NCBI GenBank assembly: GCA_024689165.1
Contig: JAILDS010000236.1
Span: forward strand, 1 to 6,558
From: Clostridia bacterium
Lineage (GTDB): Bacteria; Bacillota; Clostridia; Oscillospirales; Acutalibacteraceae
Length of the DNA: 6,558 nucleotides
Direction: 5' to 3'
The notes under the pieces are model-generated. The model had not been told where the DNA came from and did not search any database. It worked only from the letters and a program-made list of their open reading frames with translations. This document shows positions 1 through 6,360 of the stretch, piece by piece (position 1 is the stretch's first letter; the number at the start of each line of letters is the position of its first letter). A program made the position numbers and the translations under genes.

Positions 1-1
1 G

Positions 2-1090
2 GACGTTTACTACAACGCCTCGGTCGACGAATGGACGAACAACGTTGAGTTCGGCGTACGGAACAATCCGCTCTTCTGCGCCGCCGTACACTGCTCCAAC
101 GGAGACGTTGAGATCGTCCCCTCCGATATTGCCGGCGATGAAAACACCGTCGCCTGCGGCGTATGCGGCCGCCGGGCGTGGTGGAAGTTCGACAAAGCAG
201 GCGCGCTGACGATCGGCGGCAGCGGCGATATGTTCCTTTACTACGGCTTCGTCCACGACCTGGACGAGGACGGGAACGAGCTTGAGACGGGTTCGTCCGA
301 CATCCCGTGGTTCGGATATGCCGACGGCATAGTTTCCGGCGCCGTCGGGGAAGGGATAGAGTATATCACGGCCGGCACGTTCGAGCTGTGCGGCAGCCTT
401 GAGAAGGTTTCGATCCCGTCCTCCGTCCGTATGATAGAAAATTACGCCTTCGACGGCTGCGGTTCCCTTGCGGACGTTTATTACGCCGGTACCGGGGCCG
501 ACTGGGAAAAGATAGAGATAGGCGACGAGTTCAACGACGCGCTCTTTGACGCCGCCGTCCATTGCTCCGACGGCGATTACGAGGCAGATCCCGACCTCTC
601 GGGCGACGAAAGCATCGTCGCCTTCGGGCGCTGCGGCAACCGCGCCCGCTGGACGCTCGACGTCAACGGGACGCTCACCATTGCCGGCGCGGGAGAGATG
701 TACGGCTACAACGCGGTGGAAGACCCGATGTCGCGCGAGCTGTGGGACGAGACGGAGATCCCCTGGGCGGCCTGGGCGGGGAATATACGCTCCGCCGTTA
801 TCGAAAAGGGGATCCTGAACGTCGCCAACGGCGCCTTCGACGGCTGTACGGGGCTCAGGTCGGTCGAAATCGCGCCCACTGTCCGCAGGCTCGGCATCCG
901 TTCCTTCGCTGACACCGCCCTTACGGAAGTGACCATCCCCGCCGATCTGTGGCAGATAGACTATGAGGCCTTCGACAACTGCGGCTCTCTGCGGACAGTC
1001 TATTACTTGGGGGATATACTCTACTGGTACTATATCGTATCGATCGACCCCGGGAACGACCCGCTGACCGACGCGATGATCTTCTGCCTC
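2..1090 (+). repeat. Composite WxL...LTIxGxG / LRR_5 modules in the truncated dockerin protein
   Basis: This stretch codes for a module tail (2-121) and two complete modules (125-592 and 593-1090). Each complete module opens with a paired-cysteine/tryptophan/LTI-GSG strand segment, then a PW-containing turn, then one or more LRR_5 units of the form I-x2-x-A/T-F-x2-C-x-x-L-x-x-V-x-I/Y-P. It closes with a Y-x-G-x3-W-x-I and N-x-L segment. The same opening and closing motifs are common in BspA-like surface proteins of gut Firmicutes, usually as one copy per protein; serial reiteration of the whole block is less usual. The second full module carries an extra LRR and is the counterpart of the last module in the following gene. 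Confidence 0.85.
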
Positions 1091-1765
1091 GAAAGGCCTG
1101 CCGTGCCCTCGACGGCGGACGCCGCGTTCTACATCGACGCGCCCATGACCGTCGCCCCGGGCGAGGTATTCACCGTGACCCTGCGCGGTTTCTGGAACGA
1201 GCCTCTTGCGCAGGACGGGAAAGCCATACTGACACTGTACGCTTTTGACGACGAGGCAAGCTACGTCCCGCTGAGCCTGGAGGTCAACGACGGGATCGAC
1301 GGCCTGCGGGCGAGGTACAACGCCGTCAGCGGAAGACTGACGCTGAATTATTCCGGTGAAGAGCCGCTTAAGGAGGATTCCGCCCTCGTCACGCTTTCCT
1401 TCAGAGCCAAGAGGGGCTACGAGGGGGACATCCACTTCAGCCTTATCGAGGACAGCGTATGGTTCTATTCGGAGGATTTCCCCGACGTCTTCACCTCCGG
1501 CGCGGTAGTCGCCTCGACGGCCTCTCTGCCGGCGGCCGACCCCTCCGGGGATGACGCTGCCCCCGGCGACGCCGATCTCGACGGGACGGTGACCGCCGCC
1601 GACGCGAGGCTTGCCCTGAGGCAGGCTGTCAGGCTCGAAGCTCTTTCCGAAGCCGCCTTTGCCGCCGCGGACGTCGACCGGGACGGCGAGGTGACGCCCG
1701 CCGACGCGAGGGCGATCCTCAGGCACGTCGTCGGGCTCGAGCAGCTTGAGCCTTCCGGCGCCTGA
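2..1765 (+). CDS. Secreted LRR_5-repeat / cohesin-like / dockerin protein (C-terminal part, 5' truncated)
   Basis: The reading frame is open at the left edge, so the start codon and any signal peptide or catalytic domain lie outside the window; 587 residues are visible. Residues 1-40 are the tail of one composite module. Residues 42-197 and 198-363 are two full modules, each with a CG-x2-5-W-x-L/F-x3-G-x-LTI-x-G-x-G-x-M strand motif, a PWF/PWA segment, LRR_5 (BspA-like) repeats and a Y-x-G/W-x-N-x-L closing motif, usually ending in HCSDG. Residues about 374-504 resemble a cohesin-fold beta sandwich (APGEVFTVTLRG near the start, SALVTLSFRA later). Residues 521-582 are a type I dockerin with two complete calcium loops, D523-D525-D527-G-D534 and D557-D559-D561-G-D568. 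The role is inferred to be an extracellular binding component docked on a cohesin-bearing scaffold or surface. No enzyme domain is visible. The protein is paralogous to the C-terminal half of the next gene. An ATG at 230 is internal to a module and is not the true start. Confidence 0.95.
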   Translation, partial: DVYYNASVDEWTNNVEFGVRNNPLFCAAVHCSNGDVEIVPSDIAGDENTVACGVCGRRAWWKFDKAGALTIGGSGDMFLYYGFVHDLDEDGNELETGSSDIPWFGYADGIVSGAVGEGIEYITAGTFELCGSLEKVSIPSSVRMIENYAFDGCGSLADVYYAGTGADWEKIEIGDEFNDALFDAAVHCSDGDYEADPDLSGDESIVAFGRCGNRARWTLDVNGTLTIAGAGEMYGYNAVEDPMSRELWDETEIPWAAWAGNIRSAVIEKGILNVANGAFDGCTGLRSVEIAPTVRRLGIRSFADTALTEVTIPADLWQIDYEAFDNCGSLRTVYYLGDILYWYYIVSIDPGNDPLTDAMIFCLERPAVPSTADAAFYIDAPMTVAPGEVFTVTLRGFWNEPLAQDGKAILTLYAFDDEASYVPLSLEVNDGIDGLRARYNAVSGRLTLNYSGEEPLKEDSALVTLSFRAKRGYEGDIHFSLIEDSVWFYSEDFPDVFTSGAVVASTASLPAADPSGDDAAPGDADLDGTVTAADARLALRQAVRLEALSEAAFAAADVDRDGEVTPADARAILRHVVGLEQLEPSGA

Positions 1766-1793
1766 GCGGCGCGATCGACCCGATATTCGGCTC

Positions 1794-1822
1794 TTGCAAT
1801 CCGCTGCCGCCCGATGTATACT
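1794..1822 (+). promoter_or_regulatory. Sigma-A-type promoter for the M6 protease gene
   Basis: A -35 element TTGCAA (1794-1799, 4/6 to consensus) is followed after exactly 17 bases by a -10 element TATACT (1817-1822, 5/6 to consensus). The predicted transcription start near 1829 leaves a leader of about 22 bases before the ATG, enough for the ribosome binding site only. The promoter makes the protease gene independently transcribable, although read-through from the upstream gene remains possible. No clear operator palindrome overlaps it. Confidence 0.7.
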
Positions 1823-1839
1823 GTTGCTAACAATAAAAC

Positions 1840-1844
1840 GGAGG
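1840..1844 (+). promoter_or_regulatory. Ribosome binding site GGAGG
   Basis: GGAGG lies seven bases upstream of the ATG at 1852, ideal spacing for a Firmicutes Shine-Dalgarno site. It fixes the start codon of the protease gene, and the protein then begins with a clear signal peptide. Confidence 0.9.
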
Positions 1845-1851
1845 AAATCTT

Positions 1852-4800
1852 ATGAGAACCAGAACAAGATCCCTTCTTTTCATCTTCGTTTTCGCAGCCA
1901 TTCTGTGCTCGTGCCTGCTGGTATCGGGCGCTGTCGGCGCGAAGCCGCAGTCCGGCGAGACGGCGGCGCAGACCTGCGTCGGGCAGAAGACGGACGCGGC
2001 GGAAGCCGGCGGGCTGCAGGAGCCTAAGGTCTGCATGACGGGCCGCGAGTCCGGCCCGGGCTGCAAGAGCAAGGTCTTCGACCTTGTCACGCTCGACGAC
2101 ATCCCGGTCCGCAGTCCCGCGCTCATCGGAGGCAAGTCCTTCGCGCCGAGCCTTACCAAGGCGGACAAAAACCTTCCGCTCGTCATAATCGTCGCTGGCT
2201 TTGAGGACGTTGCCTATGAGGACGGCTTCGACTGGGCGCAGGAGATCTTCAAGACGGAATACTCTCTGTCGCAGTACTACACCGACATGTCCTTCGGGCA
2301 GTTCACCTTCGTGCCCGCAGTCGAGTCTTCGGCTTTCGGGACGGACGGCAACACCAACGCCGCGGACGCCGCGAACGACGGCATCATCCACGTCACGCTT
2401 CCCATGAAGCACGACAACTGGATCGACCTTGCCGAGGGCACTCCCGAGGAAGTGACGCTCGTCCAGATGGTCGCCGGCGCGATCGAGGCCGCCGACGATT
2501 ATATCGACTTTGCCTCCTATGACGCCGACGGCGACGGAGTGATAGCAAACAACGAGCTCGCTCTCGGCCTTGTCGTGGCGGGTTACGAGGCGAGCGCGAG
2601 CGATTCGTTTAAACTGGGTGAAAAGAATTATCTCTGGGCGCACGCGTGGGATATCGCTGAGTATCCGGACGTCCCCTCGCCGACGGTCGACGGAGTTTCC
2701 GTCACGGCGTATATCGCCATTTCCGAACAGATGGAGGACAACGACGACATCATCCAGGAGCCGATAAGCGTCCTTGCGCACGAGCTCGGCCACTACCTCG
2801 GGCTCCCGGATCTTTACGACGTTTATTATCTTGAGGGAGAACCCTGGTCCGGCTACTCCTGCTACTGCCTGTCCGTTATGGACTCCGGCTCCTGGGGCGT
2901 CACGGAGGACGGCGGATACAGGCCCTATTCCATGGACGCATGGTCGCGTTCGATCCTGGGCTGGTTCGACCCCATGGTCGCAGAAGCCGACGGGGAGTTT
3001 TCGGTCAACGCGCAGTCTTCCGGCGAGTTTTCCGCGCTGAGGATACCGACGCTCGTCGACGGAGAGTATTACCTGCTTGAAAACCGCGAATTCACCGGCT
3101 GGGACGAGGGCCTCGCCATTGATTACAGCGGCGGCGGCGGTATCATAATAGTGATGGACGACGTCGGGGACGATTACACTTACGATTCGGACGAGACCGG
3201 AGAAGAGATCGTCGGCGAGGAGCCGGAGGATATCACCTCGGGCATCATTATCTGGCACATAGACGACAACGTCTACGACGAATACAACGATTCAAACGAG
3301 GTCAACACCTGCAACCACCGCCCGGCGGTCATGCCCGTTTATCCCGAATCCGACAATTCCGGAAACGTCACCTTCATCGGCTCGGCGCCCGATTTTTACT
3401 CGCCCTTCTTCAATTCCACCGTGTGGGCGGAGAAATACGCGCCGACCCTCGGCGACTCTCTCGACCTGCCGCTTTACAACGGCGCAGTTTACCCTTACCA
3501 GAGGGTCCTTTCGGGCACGAAGCTCAGCTTTCTTGACCCTGAGGGCGCGAAGCTGAACGTAGCCGTCGAGCTCTCCACGGAAATGCCCGAGCCCTACGAC
3601 GCTTTCGTGCCGGATCTTTCCGACGATCCTTCCGTCGTCGCTTACGGCGCCTGCGGCCCCGCCGTGTGGTGGAAGCTTTCGACCGAAGGCGTGCTGACGA
3701 TCGCCGGCGAGGGCGACATGTTCGACTACGCGGGCTACTTCCCCGACTATGACGAGGAGGGCAACGAGCTTGAGACCGGCTCCTCCGACGTGCCGTGGTT
3801 CGATTACGCGGACAGCATCGTTTCCGGCGTCGTTGAGGACGGAGTGACCTCCATCGGCTCGTGCACGTTCGAGCGCTGCGGCAACCTCGCGGACGTCGAT
3901 ATCGCCGATTCCGTCGCGTATATCGGCGAATACTCCTTCATGTACTGCGAAAGCCTTCAGTCCGTCGAAATTCCGGAAAACGTTCCTATCATTTTGCGCG
4001 CGGTCTTCTACGGCTCCGGCATAAAAGAGATAACCATCCCGGCGGGGGTATGGTTCATCGAAGACTACGCCTTCGGAGAGTGCTATGAGCTCAGCGACGT
4101 GTATTTTGCGGGCACGAAGGACGACTGGGACGTGCTCACCGACGGCATCGATTTTACGAACGACAGGCTCTTCGCCGCGACGGTGCACTGCTCCGACGGC
4201 GACGTCAGGGTCATGCCCGACTTCTCCGAAGTGGGCGGCATAGTCTGCAGCGGCATCTGCGGCAGGAACGCCTGGTGGTCGCTCGACGAAGCCGGCAAGC
4301 TGACGATAGGCGGCAGCGGTGAAATGTTCGAGTACCAGGGCTACGACTATACGTACGGTGTCTCCGACATCCCGTGGTTCGACTATGCCGACAGCATAGT
4401 TTCGGGCGAAGTCCTCGACGGCGTCACAAACGTCGCGAGCGGCACGTTCGAGCTGTGCGGCAACGTCGCTTCCGTCACGCTGCCCGCAGGGCTCGAAAGA
4501 ATAGAATATTACGCCTTCGACGAGTGCGGGTCTCTCGCGACTGTGAATTACGGCGGCACGAAGAGCGACTTCGACGCTCTCGATATCAACTCTTACGGCA
4601 ACGACTCCCTGTTTGCGGCTCAGATCATATGCTCCGACGGCGAATGGTCGCCCGTGCCCGATCTTTCCGGCGACGCTTCCGTCGTCGATTACGGCAGGTG
4701 CGGCGGCGCCGCCTGGTGGCAGCTTTCGACCGACGGCGTCCTGACGATCTCCGGCAAGGGGAAAATGTACGACTATTACGGCTGGGATCCGGAGACAGAG

Positions 4801-6207
4801 ACCTCCGACGTGCCGTGGTTCGATCACGCGGATGATATCACCGCCGCCGTGATCGAAGAGGGCATCGTGACCGTCGGCGCCTGCGCCTTCGAGAAATGCA
4901 CGAATCTTAAAACGGTCGAGATCCCCTCGACGATCTCTGCTATCGGCAATTATGCTTTCTTCGAGACTGCGATCACCGAGATCACCCTGCCCTATTGGCT
5001 CGGTGAAGTGGGCTACCGCGCGTTTTACGGCTGCGGCTCTCTCGCGAACGTCACGTACATGGGCTCCGAGGAAATGTGGGAAGGGTACATTTACATCGAC
5101 GAAGGCAACGAGCCCCTGCTCGAAGCGGAGCTTTTCTGCGCGGACAGAATGCCTCTGCCTGAGGAAGAACACGACGTCGTGTTCTGGCTCGACGCTCCGT
5201 TATCGGCGGTCCCCGGCGAAACGTTCACGCTGGCCGTCAACGGGCGCTGGATCGACAGGCTCGTTTCGGCGGATCTGGTTCTCTTTTTCGACGCGGACGT
5301 TCTGGAGTACGTCCCCGACAGCCTCTCCGTCTTCAGCGGCGGCACGGCAAGCTACGACCCCGAGACGGGCGCGCTCTTGCTTGGATATGACGAGCCCCTC
5401 GCCCAGGAAGAGGACGGCGCGGTGCTGAGCCTTGACTTCACGGTCAGGGAAGGCGTCTACGGCTATACCGGGTTCGATTTCGACTGTGATTCGGCGACCC
5501 TCTCTGATGACGACTGGATGTCCATGACGGTTGTATCGGTCGGTGTGACGATCGTTTCCGAAGACGGCCCCGGCGAGGACCCGGGCGAAGATCCCGAGCC
5601 CGAAGTTATCACTGTCACGAACGAAAAGGGCGACTTTACCATCGAATATTACGCGGACGCCCTGCCCGAGGGCGCTCAGGCGGAGATAACCGATCTGACC
5701 GGCGGTCAGTTCGCGTGGGCGGCTTACAACGACTTCCCGTACAACGATCTGAGGGTCGTCGCATCGAGATTCGTTGCCGACGAAGAGGAATGCGCTCCGG
5801 AGAGCGACTCCGTGACCATGACGGTCGCCGTCCCCGAGAGCTTCAACCCCGAGAATCTCGCCGTTTACGAAATGTCACCGGACGGACTTAACTCGGTCGG
5901 GTTCGAATACGACGCCGAAAAGGGCGCCGTGGTGTTCGCAGCCGGCGCCGGCGGGTTTATTATCGTCGACACGACGAACGTCTATGAAAACGCCTTCGAG
6001 CTTGGCGACATCGACGGCGACGGTCAGGTCACCGCGGCAGACGCGAGGCTCGCGCTGAGAACGTCGGTCGGCCTCGAGGCCCGCGCCCCGCGCTCCGACG
6101 TCGCAGCCGACACGGATTACGACGGAGACGTCACCCCCGCCGACGCGAGGGCGATACTCAGGCACGTCATCGGGCTCGAGGAGCTCAGGCTCCCCTTCGG
6201 AGACTGA
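1852..6207 (+). CDS. Secreted M6-family zinc metalloprotease with LRR_5 modules, cohesin-like domain and dockerin
   Basis: A complete 1451-residue protein, starting at an ATG with an ideal GGAGG. Residues 1-30 are a Sec signal peptide: RTRTR, a hydrophobic core and probable cleavage after AVGA. Residues 31-105 look like a prosequence. Residues about 106-575 form an immune inhibitor A-like M6 peptidase: YYTDMSFGQF (142-151), an acidic calcium-type loop DADGDGVIANNE (224-235), the zinc site H310-E311-x2-H314-x2-G317-x2-D320, a Met-turn at VMDSGSWG (M343), YYLLENR (406-412) and GIIIWHID (464-471). All expected catalytic residues are present, so an active endopeptidase is likely. Three composite LRR_5 modules follow (588-789, 790-936, 937-1098). 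Next come a cohesin-like beta sandwich (about 1108-1235), an acidic Pro/Gly/Glu/Asp linker (1236-1251), an unassigned beta domain (about 1252-1380) and a type I dockerin (1384-1447) with loops D1386-D1388-D1390-G-D1397 and D1420-D1422-D1424-G-D1431. It probably cleaves extracellular or host glycoproteins while attached to a cohesin partner. The substrate is unknown. Confidence 0.95.
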   Translation: MRTRTRSLLFIFVFAAILCSCLLVSGAVGAKPQSGETAAQTCVGQKTDAAEAGGLQEPKVCMTGRESGPGCKSKVFDLVTLDDIPVRSPALIGGKSFAPSLTKADKNLPLVIIVAGFEDVAYEDGFDWAQEIFKTEYSLSQYYTDMSFGQFTFVPAVESSAFGTDGNTNAADAANDGIIHVTLPMKHDNWIDLAEGTPEEVTLVQMVAGAIEAADDYIDFASYDADGDGVIANNELALGLVVAGYEASASDSFKLGEKNYLWAHAWDIAEYPDVPSPTVDGVSVTAYIAISEQMEDNDDIIQEPISVLAHELGHYLGLPDLYDVYYLEGEPWSGYSCYCLSVMDSGSWGVTEDGGYRPYSMDAWSRSILGWFDPMVAEADGEFSVNAQSSGEFSALRIPTLVDGEYYLLENREFTGWDEGLAIDYSGGGGIIIVMDDVGDDYTYDSDETGEEIVGEEPEDITSGIIIWHIDDNVYDEYNDSNEVNTCNHRPAVMPVYPESDNSGNVTFIGSAPDFYSPFFNSTVWAEKYAPTLGDSLDLPLYNGAVYPYQRVLSGTKLSFLDPEGAKLNVAVELSTEMPEPYDAFVPDLSDDPSVVAYGACGPAVWWKLSTEGVLTIAGEGDMFDYAGYFPDYDEEGNELETGSSDVPWFDYADSIVSGVVEDGVTSIGSCTFERCGNLADVDIADSVAYIGEYSFMYCESLQSVEIPENVPIILRAVFYGSGIKEITIPAGVWFIEDYAFGECYELSDVYFAGTKDDWDVLTDGIDFTNDRLFAATVHCSDGDVRVMPDFSEVGGIVCSGICGRNAWWSLDEAGKLTIGGSGEMFEYQGYDYTYGVSDIPWFDYADSIVSGEVLDGVTNVASGTFELCGNVASVTLPAGLERIEYYAFDECGSLATVNYGGTKSDFDALDINSYGNDSLFAAQIICSDGEWSPVPDLSGDASVVDYGRCGGAAWWQLSTDGVLTISGKGKMYDYYGWDPETETSDVPWFDHADDITAAVIEEGIVTVGACAFEKCTNLKTVEIPSTISAIGNYAFFETAITEITLPYWLGEVGYRAFYGCGSLANVTYMGSEEMWEGYIYIDEGNEPLLEAELFCADRMPLPEEEHDVVFWLDAPLSAVPGETFTLAVNGRWIDRLVSADLVLFFDADVLEYVPDSLSVFSGGTASYDPETGALLLGYDEPLAQEEDGAVLSLDFTVREGVYGYTGFDFDCDSATLSDDDWMSMTVVSVGVTIVSEDGPGEDPGEDPEPEVITVTNEKGDFTIEYYADALPEGAQAEITDLTGGQFAWAAYNDFPYNDLRVVASRFVADEEECAPESDSVTMTVAVPESFNPENLAVYEMSPDGLNSVGFEYDAEKGAVVFAAGAGGFIIVDTTNVYENAFELGDIDGDGQVTAADARLALRTSVGLEARAPRSDVAADTDYDGDVTPADARAILRHVIGLEELRLPFGD
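3613..5145 (+). repeat. Three tandem composite LRR_5 modules in the protease
   Basis: The modules span 3613-4218, 4219-4659 and 4660-5145, encoding about 202, 147 and 162 residues. Each begins with D-L/F-S, a C-G-x4-WW-x-L-x3-G-x-LTI-x-G-x-G-x-M segment and SD-V/I-PWF. LRR_5 units follow with F-x2-C-x-x-L signatures, and the block closes with a Y-x-G motif and a Cys-containing end. The first module carries an acidic insert ending NELETGSSD that is also found in the first full module of the upstream gene. The last lacks it but has the TAITEIT extra repeat seen in the upstream gene's last module. Length differences come from the number of LRR units and this insert. Confidence 0.85.
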
Positions 6208-6225
6208 CGATATAACGTAACGCAG

Positions 6226-6255
6226 AAAACCGCGGCTCACGCCGCGGTTTTTCTT
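6226..6255. terminator. Intrinsic terminator, probably bidirectional
   Basis: An 11-base-pair stem (AAAACCGCGGC at 6226-6236 against GCCGCGGTTTT at 6241-6251) encloses a TCAC loop. It is followed by a T-rich run (TTTTTCTTT, ending at 6255). It starts 18 bases after the protease stop codon and should end that transcript. On the minus strand the same stem is followed by TTTT, so it can also stop the convergent aminotransferase transcript, which ends about 105 bases away. Confidence 0.9.
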
Positions 6256-6268
6256 TAGGGATGAAGTG

Positions 6269-6349
6269 AGGGAATAGGGAATAGGATGAGCTGGTTCATA
6301 GGGATTTGGAATCAGGAATGAGGAATGAGCGGCCTATTACCTGTTCCCT
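6269..6349. repeat. Imperfect inverted repeat built from GGAAT-type heptads
   Basis: The left arm at 6269-6285 and the right arm at 6333-6349 are inverted copies matching at 15 of 17 positions, separated by 47 bases. On the plus strand, heptads GGAATAG occur twice at 6271-6284, and GGAATCA, GGAATGA, GGAATGA run at 6308-6328. On the minus strand, degenerate heptads GGTAATA, GGGAACA and GGCAGCA run through 6335-6355. The region (6256-6360) has no gene, and its A/G-rich composition differs from the flanking genes. Similar short purine heptads are scattered in intergenic regions of some gut Clostridia (from memory). The function is unknown; it could be a degenerate microsatellite or a remnant of a small mobile repeat. 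Confidence 0.65.
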
Positions 6350-6360
6350 GCTGCCTGTCA

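Noticed and set aside
230..232. ATG at 230 as the start of the first gene
   Set aside because: The frame continues upstream to the window edge with module sequence (WWKF, LTIGGSG) that is required by the repeat. The ATG is the conserved M of the GxM motif.
1766..1810. GCGGC...GCCGC pair after the first gene as a terminator
   Set aside because: Only five base pairs with a loop of about 35 bases and no T-run.
1852..1941. Lipoprotein signal (Cys at residues 19 and 21)
   Set aside because: The residues before each Cys do not fit a normal lipobox, and a better signal peptidase I site (AVGA) follows at residue 30.
1465..5172. Two very long minus-strand open frames (about 597 and 626 codons) opposite the dockerin genes
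   Set aside because: Over the protease gene they lie in the frame whose codons are exact complements of the sense codons. Stops there need sense TTA, CTA or TCA codons, which this GC-rich gene rarely uses. Their translations show no recognisable domain, while the plus-strand frame has clear ones.
5875..6240. Minus-strand frame of 121 codons at the end of the protease gene
   Set aside because: It lies antisense to the dockerin coding region, has no recognisable domain and runs through the terminator.
6269..6355. CRISPR array from the short heptad repeats
   Set aside because: Units are 7 bases and contiguous, with no spacers or 24-40 base repeats.
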